From: Okapia johnstoni
Lineage: Eukaryota; Chordata; Mammalia; Artiodactyla; Giraffidae
Reading direction: 5' to 3'
Length of the DNA stretch: 64,000 nucleotides
NCBI GenBank assembly: GCA_024291935.2
Contig: CM044320.1
Span: 28,612,001-28,676,000 of the forward strand
This document shows, one piece after another, positions 24,700 through 37,027 of the stretch. Below the pieces are notes generated by a model. The model searched no databases and was not told the DNA's origin. It was given only the letters and a program-made list of their open reading frames with translations. Position 1 is the stretch's first letter. Each line of letters opens with the position of its first letter. The position numbers were made by a program, and so were the translations under genes.

Positions 24700-25325
24700 T
24701 ATCATAGCAACAACATCCAAACTGATCTCTCAGTCTCCAGTCCATCCTTCTCAAGGCTCCCCAAGTCACTGGCCCAAGTCCCAGTGTGACCATATCACTC
24801 CCTATCAAGGAGGAATTCTTTAATGGTTTGTCCTTAGCTTGTCCAAGAAATCTGGATATTCAAAACCTTTCATGATAGAATCCCTGTCTACTTCTCCAGC
24901 ATCTCTTTTTGCTATCATCATCAGCACTCTCTGCTTTTGCTCAGGCCAGTTACCTGATGTTGCTCAAGTGGTCCACACACACTTACGCCTCCAAGCCATC
25001 ATACATGGTAGCTTTCTGTCTGAAGTGAACACCCCCACTGCCCTGCTAATATCTACTAATCTTTGAGGACTCAATTCACAGCATCTGCTAGAGAAAGTTT
25101 TCCATGACCCCAAGCCTTGATTAGGTAGCTAACTTTTAGCATGCTTTAAGAACTTTAGTTTTATTAAGGTACTAATTACCTTGTCATGTAATCTTCTCTT
25201 TATGGTTCCTTTACTGAATTCCTTCAGAAAAGGCTAATATCTTTTATCTGTGTGTTCCCTAAGCCAAACACTGTACCTGACACAGTGCAGGCAATCATTG
25301 TGAATAAATGCATACAGGAATGAAT
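24700..25325 (+). repeat. L2 LINE 3' end
   Basis: Long ancient L2 remnant: 'ccatatcactccctatcaag', 'tttgctcaggccagttacc', 'ttttccatgaccccaagcc' and a terminal 'gcaggcaatcattgtgaata'. Degenerate, no coding capacity. Confidence 0.65.
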
Positions 25326-25811
25326 GAATTTCTAAGCATGTTTGCATCTTTGTCACAGAATACATGTAATCCATTCCAAAATATGCTGCAGAACAAAATG
25401 CAAAATCTTTTTTTTTCAAGAATACTAAGAAAATCCAAGAGATACTTCTGATTGCCTTCATATTTGTCAAGCAACATTTTCTTTCACTAGCTTTTATGCA
25501 AACTATTACCCTGCCTTACCAGAAAATGAGTAATTATAAACTGAATAATGTGCTTAAATACAAATTTCTCATTAGAAGCTGGTTCACTTTCTTGTAAAAA
25601 GAATATGATAATTCTTGACAAATATCAAACCCTCTAAGAATCAAATAATCATTTTTCGATCTCAGGAGCCATTTAGAAAAATTTCATTGTTTTCCAGAAC
25701 AAATAAAATTGTGCTTATTTTTCTGATCAAAGGTGTTCTTTTGTGGCTTCTTTTGTAGTTCTCAGAACAGCAGTTATATTCATTTCTCTAAATTTGCATA
25801 TTTAAAGTCTG

Positions 25812-26035
25812 GGGTTCCCAGGGTGCGTTAGTGGTAAAGAACCAATCTGCCAATACAGGAGACATACGAGACACAGGTTTGATCCCTGGGTAAGGAAGAT
25901 ACCCTGGAGAAGGAAACAGCAACCCACTCCAGTATTCTTGCCTGGATAATCCCATTGAAAAAGGAGCCTAGCAGACTACTGTCCAAGGGGGTCATAAAGA
26001 GTTGGACACGACTGAAGGGACTTAGCATGCATGCA
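25812..26035 (+). repeat. Bov-tA SINE
   Basis: From 'ggggttcccagggtgcgtta' to 'gacacgactgaagggact'. Diverged head. Confidence 0.88.
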
Positions 26036-26351
26036 ATAAGCACTTTACTTGCTTCACTACTTTCCATCTTTGTGGGTATTTAAAGCCACAGTAAACTTTA
26101 AAAACAGATATTGATTCCTTTTAAGATATAAAATTAAGTGAGGTATATTATAATCTGTGGAATGTGACCATATAAGTAAAAATATATGGCAATGTTGGCA
26201 CAAAGCAGTAATACTGTATTTTAAAAAATAGATTCCATTTTAAAAGCCAACAGATTTTGCCACATTTGTATCTCACAAAGATTTTAATACAGCTGATGGC
26301 CTTCTAATTATCGAGAGGGTACTTTGAGAAGACTATACAGTCAGTCTCTTC

Positions 26352-26520
26352 CTTGCTTGATGCAAACTATAAACCTCAAGCAAGTTACTTCATCTCTTTA
26401 TGCCTCAGTTTTCCTTCTCTTAAAAAAGATGGAGATGGCAAGAGCACCTAGTTATAGGGTCACTGTGAGGTCTAGCTGAGTTCATATGTGTGATATGAAC
26501 AGTGTCTGGCGCTTAAGAAT
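26352..26520 (+). repeat. MIR SINE remnant
   Basis: 'cctcaagcaagttacttcat' and 'atgcctcagttttccttc' followed by 'gtcactgtgaggtctagc' and 'gaacagtgtctggcgc'. It lies immediately upstream of the CAT tract. Confidence 0.7.
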
Positions 26521-26540
26521 TCTTACAATTTTTTCTCTTT

Positions 26541-26842
26541 CATCATCATTACCACCATCATCATCACTATCAACATCATCACCACCAGCCTCATCACCAT
26601 CAGCATCATCACCACCATCATCATTACTATCAATACCATCACCATCACCACCACAATCACCATCATCATATTCACCATCATATTCATCATATTCACCAAT
26701 CATCATCATCATAATCACCATTATCACATTCACCTTCATCACCACAATCACCATCATCACCACCATCATCATCATCACTATTAACATTGTCATCACCATC
26801 AACATCATCACCAGCATCATCATCATCATCACTGTCATCATC
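26541..26842. repeat. CAT/CAC trinucleotide tract, about 300 bp
   Basis: Imperfect array of CAT, CAC, ATT and related triplets with very few non-pyrimidine/A bases on the plus strand (G is nearly absent). It yields open frames in both directions (Asp/Met/Val-rich on minus, Ser/Pro/Ile-rich on plus) that are artefacts of the triplet period. Confidence 0.95.
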
Positions 26843-27511
26843 TTTCTACCTCTCCTCTCTGCAAGAACAAATGGTGAGAAACTGGCTCTTAAAGAACTCT
26901 AGAGAAAGCAAATATTACTGCCAAAGGAACCATTTATAAATGAACAGAAAAGCTACTTCCTAGGCAGGATATGGCTTGCACAAGTTTATATAGGCATTAC
27001 TAGAATCCTGAAGTGAGTATTAACTGTACATTTGTCAATTTTTATTATTTCATGGGAAAAAATTAAATACATGACTGATATTCAAACTGTCAATGAACAC
27101 TTGGAAATAACAAGAAAAGAAAAAGTCTAAGGGTCAGTGAAAATGGTCAGTGTCAGGCAATTTGTTAGAGATTTATTGAGAGCAAAAAAGGAATATCAAG
27201 GAATCTTTTCTATAATCAAAAAGATAAAAGCTAAATATCATCTAAGTTTTATAAGAAAATGAGATTTCTCCAAAATACTGTAAAATGTAGCATCTCTATT
27301 TATCACAAAGAAGGTATCTGTGCCCTCCAAAATGTAATTTAAAACAGTTAATGGAACCACTTGCACGAACATCTTTAATGTTTATTCTAGGTATCACATT
27401 TACTTAATTAATGATATATTCCACTATTTGGTTATTTAATTTAAAAATCTGTCAAAAAAAAAACTGTCGTAAATCTAAATTAAATAACGTCTTAATGTCA
27501 TTGAATATGAA

Positions 27512-27622
27512 TGTGTTAATCGCTCAGTCGTGTCCAACTCTTTGTGATCCCACAGATGGTAGCCAGCCAGGCTCCTCTGTCCATGGAATTTTCCAGCCAA
27601 GAATATTGGAGTGGGTAGAGTC
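27512..27622 (-). repeat. Bov-tA SINE fragment
   Basis: Reverse-complement 3' half, 'gtgttaatcgctcagtcgtg' to 'aatattggagtgggtag'. Confidence 0.87.
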
Positions 27623-28783
27623 TTTATTGATTACTTCTCAATCAAACAGTTACAAATAACTTGCATTTTTCTTTTGTGGTATAAACTCAACTCAAACTGA
27701 AAATCTGGGAAGAGTCTGAAGAAAGGGATCCTTTCCTTCTAGGTATTTGGGGGCGGGGGTGTAGAGGAGGGTGATCAGTTGAACTTAAGAGCCAAGAAAT
27801 AGTTGAGGGCAGGGGCACTTGATATCAGTGTGCAGCCCACTGACTGATCCAAAGAAACAAAGACTTCATGTTCTACTCGACTTTGGATGACTTTGCAGGT
27901 TGAATGCTAGATATTACCACCAAAAGATATGACTAATTCGGGGAGATTTCTTCATGAGAATTTTTAAACATGAAATCATTATCAACTAATCATTTACAAA
28001 TCCCAAAAGCCACCAGAGAGTGTATTTAATAGTCGTGGGAGAGCAGATGGAAATATCCCACTAGCTGTGCCACCTGTACCTTACAAAGGCTACTTATACA
28101 GGCAGCCACAAGACATGTCAGGGCATCCATGACTGATCTGCAAAGAACACTCATTGTATTTGGTGTGGTCATTACACAGAGAGGTCTTTATCTCGAAAAC
28201 ATAACCAACTACCAGACTTAACTTCCACTGAACCTTTCTAATCCATTCTTGTGTACGATCATTTGATCACTAGGGTTTCATGCTACTCAGCAAGCTTGCT
28301 CTACTTCTGAAAATCAAGACAGAATGCTGGTTTGTATATAATCACAACATGGTAGGTCTAAAATTGTGAATGAAAAGGTCTGTGTAGGAAGTAAGCTCTG
28401 TATAAACTCTACAAAATAATTACTGAGAACCTTGGAATTTACAATTAACTAAACTCATAAACATATACTCGGGAAGAGAAGAATCCAACTTCAAGGCTTG
28501 TTTACAACTCATATGGTGGGATACAGATCATTGAAATACCACATCTATGAGTAAACTGGACAAATTCATTTTTAAGTAGCATTAAATGATGTTTTTCTCT
28601 TTACGAAAGCGAAACATAGTAATTGTACAATTGTAGAGAAATTAAGAAATATAGATAAGCATAAAGAAGCATGTTTGGCATATGGTAAATGTTAAATGAT
28701 GAGAAGGAAAAACAAAATAATAATCACATAACAATTTCACCATTCGGAATTGACCTTTATTAACACATTGATTTCCATCTTTC
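27623..28783. other. unannotated intron stretch
   Basis: AT-rich, no repeat or gene recognised. Confidence 0.5.
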
Positions 28784-28840
28784 AACACACACACACAGAC
28801 ACACACACACACACAGGCACACACACACACATACACACAC
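28784..28840. repeat. imperfect (AC)n microsatellite
   Basis: AC tract with single G and T interruptions ('cagac', 'caggc', 'cataca'). Confidence 0.95.
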
Positions 28841-29037
28841 CTAAAAGCAGGACTGAAATTTACATACTACTCAGAAAAGTCTCATTCACTTTTTACCCTT
28901 TATAGTTGCCTTCATCTTGTTAGATTCTTACTAATGACAGAAGAAAACCTACAATTTTTCAGTTTAAAGTAATTCAGTGTCTTTTGAAGTAAAACAGTCT
29001 TTGGGGTAAATGTTTTATCCATTTAAAATGTAAAACT

Positions 29038-29215
29038 TGGGGCCTTCTTGGAGGTCCAGTGGTTAAGACTCTGTGCTTCCAATGCAGGGCTTGGGTTCAG
29101 TTCCGAGTTGGGGAACTAAAATCCCACATGCCTCATGGCCAAAAAACCAAAACATAAAACAGAAGCAATTTTGTAACAAATTCAATAAAGAATTTAAAAA
29201 TGGTCCAAATAAAAA
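29038..29215 (+). repeat. CHR-type SINE
   Basis: 'ggtccagtggttaagactc' head, B-box-like 'ggttcagttcc', 'ggggaactaaaatcccaca', then an A-rich tail. Confidence 0.8.
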
Positions 29216-29547
29216 AAATCTTTAATAAAATAAGATAAAAAATATAAAACGCAAAACTCCATCAGAGCTATTTTTCCTCTTTCAGGAAGTTTCTCCTGCT
29301 GTTCTCCCTTCTGGAGTCTCATAGAAATAATGGATTCTCTGGTCATCTCTAACTTGGTGTGGTTGATGTTATCTGATTCTTAGGGTTTAGCTCTAGTGTC
29401 TCTGAGATGTGGCTAGTATCTCTGGTTTTTTTGGACACCAAGCTAACTTCTACTCAAGTCATGGTCCCCTCTGATGTTCTGTAATTCATGGCTGCCTGCC
29501 TTTCCCCAACCTGGGGCCTCTTCTTCTCCATCGGTACTTTTTTTTTT

Positions 29548-29660
29548 CAGCCAGGCAGCACCGCATACGAGATCTTAGTTCCCCAGCCAGGGATCAAATC
29601 CATGCCCCTGAAGTGGAACTGCAAAGTCCTAACCACTAAACTGCCAGAGAACTCCCCCTC
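29548..29660 (-). repeat. CHR-type SINE
   Basis: Reverse copy: 'gatcttagttccccagccag' to 'ctgccagagaactcccc'. Confidence 0.8.
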
Positions 29661-31294
29661 CATTGGTATTTCTAATGTTTTTGTATCTTTCTACTGGAAA
29701 TATGGAAATGTCATCATTCTCAAAATATCCAGGGAGGCTATGGAGATCTGAAGATATTATCTCAAGCCCACCTTTGGGCACACTCTTCAGGCATTTTTAA
29801 TTCACCTCCCAGCACCAACATGGACTCCACTTGGGCTACCTTGGACAGGTATGTGGTATGCGCCTTGGAGAGACATGCGGTCTTTCAGATACACACCCTG
29901 CTCATACACTCTCTTAATACCCTAACTCTCCAATGTATACCATCACCTGGAAAAAAGAAAATGAGACATGAGGACAGATGGAGAAGAAAGGAAAAAAAGA
30001 AAGAGAACAGAAGAATAGGAAACAAAGGGACAAGAAGAAGAAGAGGTGAATGAAAAATGCTGCCAAAAACAAATGGGAAGATAAAATCAGGGGATCAAAA
30101 GCTTGTGTGCTACAGAATTAGAGAAATAGAGAAAAGGAACAAAAATCACTTCATTTCCTTCCCTATCACTGACTCATTCTTTATCTGCCACAATGAACAA
30201 CAATCTAGAGAGAAATAGCAAAGGGAATAAAAGAACAAAGAAGAGGAGGTGAAAAGGTCTGTCCCACTTGCTCTCTTCAACTTCAAGGACTAATTATACA
30301 TCCATTCCTCTCGCCTCTAATTCTTTCTAATCATGAACTGCAAACAGCCCCAAACAAACCTCAGCAGACTGCAAAACAGTTGATTCTATGGCTAGGTAAG
30401 AACAGAGGCTAAGAGTTAATTATATTACAATTGTTGAAAACAGAACATCTATTTTAATGTTGTGATTCAAGCTTTAGCGGATTACATCAGCTTTTAAAGG
30501 TAACCATCTTCGGCACTTACATGTAGATGTGGGGCAAATAGCGATTTCTTCCATTTCTATCTGTCCTGAGTCACTGCCTCCCTAAGCTAGACAGTATTTT
30601 GATAACAAATTTCACATTTTATATATACACAAAAGTCATTCTCCTATCTCTTGAAAACATGGTTAATATCAACTTCTCCCACTGTTAAAAACTGGAAAAG
30701 AAAGGTAAAAAAAACCAAACAAACAGAACAGCACATATGCTGAAATCTTCTTAATATCGTGCTCTATAATCACAGTGTTTTAGGATGACAGATCAAATAT
30801 ATTTGTATGAAGGATGACTTTGGGGGAAAATGCATTGATTTATTATATCTGCTATTGGGTTAATTTTATTTTTAACACATTAGTCTATATCATTTAGCTT
30901 CATCCTGTAAGGGTTTCCTGTAACTAGGTGGAGCAGTTAACTGCTCCTCAGAATCTCTGAGAAAAGTCTTCTGTTAAGTCATATGCTGAGTTGGAAAAGC
31001 ATGGTCCAGAGAAATGTTCAGCAAGAGAAGCTGACTCACAAGAAGGAGTCATAGGGGAAAAAAACAACAACAAAACCCTTTTTGCTCTTCTTGAGTAGTT
31101 TTATTCCAGTAATCGATATACATGAGAAAACCCCTAATTTTCCAAAAATAAAATCTCCAACACTTAAGGAAGAGAGAAAAGACACTAAAGAGTTTATGTC
31201 TTTGTCATAGTTGGTAAAAGTTACTCATTCAAAACACTGAAGGAATATTAATTAAATAAGAACTCAATGTGGAAGAAAAGTGAGTAATATTCAA
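29661..31294. other. unannotated intron stretch
   Basis: Includes a purine-rich (A/G) segment at about 29945-30260 on the plus strand, whose Lys/Arg/Glu-rich frame is compositional. Otherwise nothing recognised. Confidence 0.5.
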
Positions 31295-31692
31295 ACTGTC
31301 ACTTAGTAGTATCCGACTTTGCAACCCCATAGACTGCAGCACGCAAGGCTTCCCTGTCTATCAACAACTCCCAGAGCTTGCTCAAACTCATGTCCATTGA
31401 GTCGGTGATGCCATCCAACCATCTCATCCTCTGTCGTCCCCTTCTCCTCTTGCCTTCAATCTTTCCCAGCAACACGATCTTTTCCAATGAGTCAGTTCTT
31501 CGCATCAGATGGCCAAAATATTGGAGCTTCAGCTTCAGCATCAATCTTTCCAATGAATATCCAGGACTGATTTCCTTTAGGATTGACTGATTGGATCTCC
31601 TTGCAATCCAAGGGATTCTCAAGAGTATTCTCTAACATCACAGTTCAAAAGCACCAATTCTTTGGCACTCAGCTTTCTTTGTGGTCCAACTG
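31295..31692 (-). mobile_element. BovB LINE 3' fragment 6
   Basis: From 'caaactgtcacttagtagta' to 'ctttctttgtggtccaac'. On the minus strand it keeps a 107-codon BovB frame ([20 protein letters not shown]). 5'-truncated. Confidence 0.92.
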
Positions 31693-32161
31693 TAACAATT
31701 TTCATAGTGACTGTTCAGTTGAAGATTCTAGGTTCTTTTTTCAATTGTTTAGCTTTTTTTAAGAGACAGATATTCTCCGATTGCCATTTCTGATCTGAAC
31801 ATCTGCTGGCAGCCAGCTCACGAGATCCCACCCATGACAGAGTCATGAGAAAGAGGACTGATTTGAGCAAGGCTTCTCAGGCCTCAGGGAATCTCGGAAG
31901 GCTGCCTCAGCACTCACCTTAAAGATGGTATCTGTCTTTCTGATGTTTGCTACAATAAACCTCTTCTTACTTTCTGTGACTTAGAAAAAAGGCTTTTCCT
32001 GATTCTCTTGTAAAATAGATCAATCTGAAAACTCAATCAACAAGGCCCCTGAACGGTAGCACCCTAAATAAAATTATCTGAGATATAGAGTACGCTGATC
32101 TAAATTCCTTTTGCTAACATATTGGTTTGTTTAATAAATGTACCTGTGCCTTTGGAGCTAA
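31693..32161. other. unassigned stretch between BovB and the LTR
   Basis: May be part of the same retroviral LTR or internal region ('ctggcagccagctcacgaga'), but not placed with confidence. Confidence 0.35.
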
Positions 32162-32917
32162 TGTGCATGGCTGCTCCTTAACAACAAAACAGCATTGAGA
32201 GCCTCCACACAAAAAGCCCCGATGGGCACAGAGCCCTTTGTAGGGAAGAAAGGCTTATTAGGAAATATAAGAAATATTGCTTTATGAAACTGTTACTTAG
32301 TCTATATTTACTCACTATGTTTTTACTCTTAACGTATTTAGCCTATATAATGAAAGCATAATAGTTAGAAATTTATATAAATAAAAGTTTAGCTTTAATA
32401 CAAATAATAAGACAATTGTTGATTTAACTGATGATTCTTACTTAGAGCTGACCTTCAGCTTGCTGTTCTATGACTTTATGGAACCACATTCTTTTCTGTT
32501 AAGCTCAAGGCGTAGAGTAAATTACCGAAAACAGGTTTTACCTTGAAACTTTCTACTGATGAATTCTTTCCTGCTGTGCCTGATACAAAAGTGTTCTGAT
32601 TGATCAACCCTCATCAATAGGAGAGTCACAAGATGTTAGCAGGCCCCCAGGCCAGAAGATGAGGTAAACAAAATGAACTAAGATATGCAAACGATGTCGG
32701 TAAGGGTCAACACTGTTGACCCATTAAACTGATTTGGTATGACTCTACACTTTACATTTGTTTCTATGTACCACTAAAAATATAAAAGCTGTCTTAAAAA
32801 CAATAAAGTCAGAAGACACTTGGAAACACCGAGACTCGCTGTGTCTTCTCATTCGTATCGCCAACGCCGTCCATCCTGAGGGAACCCTGACCTGCTGGAG
32901 CTGGACTCCGGCAAACA
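32162..32917 (+). mobile_element. probable endogenous retrovirus LTR (ERVK-like); left edge uncertain
   Basis: The right end is LTR-like: a TATA-type box at 32779-32786 (tataaaag within 'aatataaaagctg'), an AATAAA poly(A) signal at 32802-32807, then 'gaagacacttggaaacac' and an end at '...ctccggca' or a few bases beyond. The left edge is a guess based on a TG start; no clean target duplication was found. It is oriented opposite to ST8SIA1. No viral coding sequence was recognised next to it, so it is probably a solo LTR. Confidence 0.55.
32779..32807 (+). promoter_or_regulatory. LTR core: TATA box and AATAAA signal
   Basis: tataaaag at about 32781 and aataaa at 32802, spaced as in a short LTR R region. 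Could drive or end antisense transcripts in the ST8SIA1 intron. Confidence 0.45.
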
Positions 32918-34081
32918 TCATAGTTAAGGCAAGCAAGGGGAAAGAAGTATTGACTGCAGGAAATTCTACAGAAGTGGGAAAAAAAAGACCAGAAGGACCT
33001 CACTGAGGCTGCGGAAACTCAACTGACTCCAACTGGGTGTCTTTGCTTGGTCATTTCCTGTGGAAATTCAGCCAAATGAACAACTTCAGTCTAGGGAGTG
33101 CAGAACAAAACTAGAAACAACTGTCTTTATTTGCAAGTCAGATTCTGACTAAAGAAGCTGGAGTCTGGAGCTAGCAGCTGCTGGTGTGGTTTCTCATTTT
33201 AACAGGCTTCCTGCTCTGCACCCTACTGATCACACTTGTTCTGCAGTGTAGCTTTTGGAGTTTTCTCTGTTTCCTCAATGTTTCATCAGCCTTCTAATGA
33301 TTTTAAAATCCATTTAAAAAATTCCCTTTATGCTTAGACTACCTGGAATGGATTACATTCTCCACAATAAATCTTCAACAATAGAGTGTTTCTAATTATT
33401 AAAAAAAAAGACTTAATTCTTTGATTCCCTCCCTCCTTTTTTTTTTTTTTTTTTGCTATAGAGATTTCAAGATTATCATTGTAGGATTGACTTTCAGAAG
33501 TGTTATTATTAATTCAAAAGGTAAGAACATTTTTAAGGTTCTTAATACATGTCAATTCTTTTGTTTTCCTAAAAGAAAAGATTGCACTAATTTAGTCCCC
33601 CATTATTCTCCCGTGAGAATGAACATCATCATTATTTCTCTTTATTTTTGCTATTCCGATGGTTAAAAATATATAGCTTGCTATTTTAATGTAATTGTAT
33701 TTAACCATCAATACTGTGAATACTTACTCATCTCATGAGCCCTCTGCACCTACTCCTTTGTGACTTTTCCACATTTATATCCAATTATCTCTTAGGGTGT
33801 CATATTGTTCATGTCTATTTACATACTATCTTTAAATATGGAAGAGTTTTACCCTTTTTCTTTTCATAGCTGATGTAAATTATCCCCCAAATTATTGTTG
33901 GATTTTCTACTTTATTCATGTTCTTGGAAAGAAGAAATTTAAAAGTTCTGGAGTTAAATAATCATCCTCCTGTGATTTCTACCAGCAGAAAGCATTTCAT
34001 CCTCAGAACAAATAAATAGTAACACTAGTGTTATTTTTGTGTGGTTGGTGTCTTTTTCTAAAAAAACTGATGCTTATTTTA
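32918..34081. other. unannotated intron stretch
   Basis: AT-rich apart from the poly-T run. No gene seen. Confidence 0.5.
33437..33454. repeat. poly-T run
   Basis: 18 consecutive T. Confidence 0.95.
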
Positions 34082-34326
34082 AGATTTCATTTATTTATTT
34101 ATTTATTTGGCTGCATCTGGTCTTAGTTGCAGCATGCAGGACCTTCACTGCGGAGTGAGGGATCTTTCCTTTCTCTGGTTGCGGAATGCAGGCTTCTCTC
34201 CAGTTGTGGCATGTGGGCTTAGTTGCCCTGAGGCACATGGGAGTCCAGTCCCCTGACCAGGGGTCAAACCTGCATCTCTCTCATTGAAAGGTGGATTCTT
34301 AACCAATGGACTACCAGGCAAGTCTC
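34082..34326 (-). repeat. long CHR-type SINE
   Basis: Starts with a (ttta)n tail, then 'ggctgcatctggtcttagtt', 'gttgcggaatgcaggctt' and 'ccctgaccaggggtcaaacc', ending 'ggactaccaggcaagtc'. Confidence 0.8.
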
Positions 34327-34354
34327 TGTTTTCTTATGTTTCATGTATTAATCC

Positions 34355-34712
34355 TTACACTGGGTTGAATAGAGTCCTTCCCAAAATCTTCATCCACTCA
34401 GAATCTCAGAATGCAACCTTATTCAGAAATAGGGCCTTCATGATGTAATTAGTTATGTCAAAATTAGGTCACAACAGATTAGGATGGGCCCTAATCCAAT
34501 GACTGATATTCTTGTAAGACCAGAAGACACAGCCATGCAGAAGCACACAGGGAGAATGCCATGTGACGGCAAAGGCAGAGACTGGAATGATGAATCTACA
34601 AGTCGATACCTGGATTTCAGACTGCCAGCCTCTAGAGCTGTGAGACAATACAACTGTTGGTTTCAGCCACCCAGTTTGTTCTGGCAATGCAAAGAAACTA
34701 ATAAAAGGAGTA
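34355..34712 (+). mobile_element. MLT1-type MaLR (ERVL) LTR remnant
   Basis: Ancient mammalian LTR: 'gggttgaatagagtccttcc', 'ttattcagaaatagggcctt', 'gatgggccctaatccaatga', 'gccagcctctagagctgtga' and 'cagccacccagtttgttctg', with a terminal 'actaata'. Non-coding; diverged. Confidence 0.8.
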
Positions 34713-34925
34713 TACAATACATACCAAGGATTTTGGTATGTGATCTCAGAGAGAACGTTTATTTTTTTTCCTCAAATTGTGAATAACAGGTCCAGCTGAA
34801 GTTCGCTCCTAAAGGCACATGAGTCATTTGTACTTCTCAATTCCAATCAGACATCACACTTGTAGCTTAAAATTGGCCACCATGGCCACTCTTACGCCAT
34901 GGTGGTGGTAGTGATGGTATAGTCT

Positions 34926-35122
34926 TTTAGGTGTGTCCGACTTGTGTGATGCCATGGACTGTAGCCCACCAGGCTCTTCTGTCCATAGGATTTCCAAGGC
35001 AAGAATACTGGAATGGATTGCCATTTTCTTCTCGAGGAAATCTTCCTGATCCAGGGATCGAACCCACGTCTTCTGCATTGACAGGTAGATTCTTTACCAC
35101 TGAGCCACCTCGGAAGCCCAAA
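34926..35122 (-). repeat. Bov-tA SINE
   Basis: Full reverse-complement copy, 'ttttaggtgtgtccgacttg' to 'gagccacctcggaagccc'. Confidence 0.92.
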
Positions 35123-35482
35123 TCAATTACACTTCAATTTAAAAAGAAAGAACAGCATCTCAAGGGAGGAGAAAAATGTTCAAACAAATAATAACTGAAA
35201 GCTCCTGCATGATAACACAAGTGTTTCTAATCAGAAAACAAGTATCTAATGAGAATTTGTTAGGAAGCCTATGCCTTCTGGACTTTTTAGTGATATCTGG
35301 CACAGGCTATTATATAGCAAAGATTTGAAAAAGGCAGCCTTTTTGTTTCACAGAATTTGTTGCAGTGATGAGCTGAGATGTAACCTAAGAAGGAGACAAC
35401 CTTTCAGGAGCCTCTGGTCTTAGAAGACAGCAGCAGACCACAGGCTTTGTGATACAGAAAAAAAGCAGAGTCTGTTTCCCAT

Positions 35483-36542
35483 TCAGTTCAGTTCAGTTCA
35501 GTTTAGTTGCTCAGTCATGTCCAACTCTCTGTGACCCCATGAATCACAGCACGCCAGGCCTCCCTGTCCATCACCAACTCCTGGAGTCTACCCAAACTCA
35601 TGTCCACAGAGTCGGTGATGCCATCCAGCCATCTCATCCTCTGTTGTCCCCTTCTCCTCCTGCCCCCAATCCTTCCCAGCATCAGGGTCTTTTCCAATGA
35701 GTCAACTCTTCGCATGAGGTGATCAAAGTATTGGAGTTTCAGCTTCAACATCAGTCCTTCCAATGAACATCCAGGACTGATCTCCTTTAGGATGGACTGG
35801 TTGGATCTCCTTGCAGTCCAAGGGACTCTCAAGAGTCTTCTCCAACACCACACTTCAAAAGCATCCATTCTTCGGCGCTCAGCTTTCTTCGCAGTCCAAG
35901 TCTCACATCCATACATGACTACTGGAAAAACCATAGCCTTGACTAGACGGACTTTTGTTGGCAAAGTAATGTCTCTGCTTTTTAATATGCTGTCTAGGTT
36001 GGTCATAACTTTCCTTCCAAGGAGTAAGTGTCTTTTAATTTCACAGCTGCAGTCACCATCTGCAGTGATTTTGGAGCCCCCCCCCCAAAAAGTCAGCCAC
36101 TGTTTCCCCATCTATTTCCCATGAAGTGATGGAACCAGATGCCACGTTCTTAGTTTTCTGAATGTTGAGTTTTAAGCCAACTTTTTCACTCTCCTCTTTC
36201 ACTTTCATCAAGAGGCACTTTAGTTCTTCTTCACTTTCTGCCATAAGGGTGGTGTCATCTGCATATATGAAGTTATTGGTAGTTCTCTCGGCAATCTTGT
36301 GCTTCATCCAGTCCAGCTTGTGCTTCATCCAGTCCAGCGTTTCTCATGATGTACTCTGCATATAAGTTAAATAAGCAGGGTGACAATATACAGCCTTCAT
36401 GTACTCCTTTTCCTATTTGGAACCAGTGTGTTGTTCCATATCAAGTTCTAACTGTTGCTTCCTGACCTGCATACAGGTTTCTTAAGAGACAGGTCAGGTG
36501 GTCTGGTATTCCCATCTCTTTAAGAATTTTCCACAGTTTCTT
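35483..36542 (-). mobile_element. BovB LINE 3' fragment 7, longest, with reverse-transcriptase YADD box
   Basis: The longest BovB piece here (about 1.06 kb). On the minus strand it keeps a 198-codon C-terminal frame ([18 protein letters not shown]) and, upstream in another frame, FIYADDTTLMAESEEEL, which contains the catalytic YADD box of the reverse transcriptase. A run of nine C's near 36078 and other indels break the frame. Its 5' end abuts the exon-like block at 36543. Confidence 0.95.
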
Positions 36543-36973
36543 TCTCCAAAAACCATCATTAATCTTGTGGCAGCAGGGTCAGCGCTAGGAATAACCTGCT
36601 GTATACCTGCTGTGACATAAACAGCCCTAAAGTTGACTCTTTGCCAATCGTTCACAGAAAATACCTCCCCAGCTCCCACTCCTAAGATAGTGGAGGTGTC
36701 TGCCATTTCCAGAGTTAGAGAATTATTCTCATTTGCTAAAGCACTTAGATTCCTCCAGGTGGTTCCATAAAGACACTGAAAGGAGTAAAACATTAACCCA
36801 TTATCAGTCATTAATATGTCAATAAAGATCTGTTCATCAAATGACTTGTTACTGTCTTAGGGAAAAAAGAGTAGGGACTGGGCGTTGAAAAGATCTGAAT
36901 CAAAGGGCCCTGCCTCCCAGACAGGGCTCTTGTAAAGAAGGAACTCCCCATCACTGGAATGGGAGATTGGATG
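36543..36973 (-). pseudogene. unrecognised exon-like protein-coding remnant, truncated by BovB
   Basis: Read on the minus strand, a pyrimidine-rich tract ends in CAG at 36974-36976, a good splice acceptor. A frame from 36973 runs about 140 codons, broken once by TAA at 36857-36859. The predicted protein is not low-complexity: it has mixed hydrophobic/polar composition, two Asn-linked sequons, Trp, Cys and Gly-rich turns, and looks like real (possibly secreted or extracellular) protein. It stops where BovB fragment 7 begins. I do not recognise the family. It could be an exon of another gene, a decayed duplicate, or a piece of an old retroviral or other mobile element. Confidence 0.45.
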
Positions 36974-37027
36974 CTGAAATAAGAGAAAGAGACAATATAA
37001 AGAAGAGTTTCTCAACTAAATTTCTCT

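Noticed and set aside
26482..26902. Asp/Met-rich and Ser/Pro-rich open frames on both strands
   Set aside because: Produced by the three-base period of the CAT/CAC tract; not genes.
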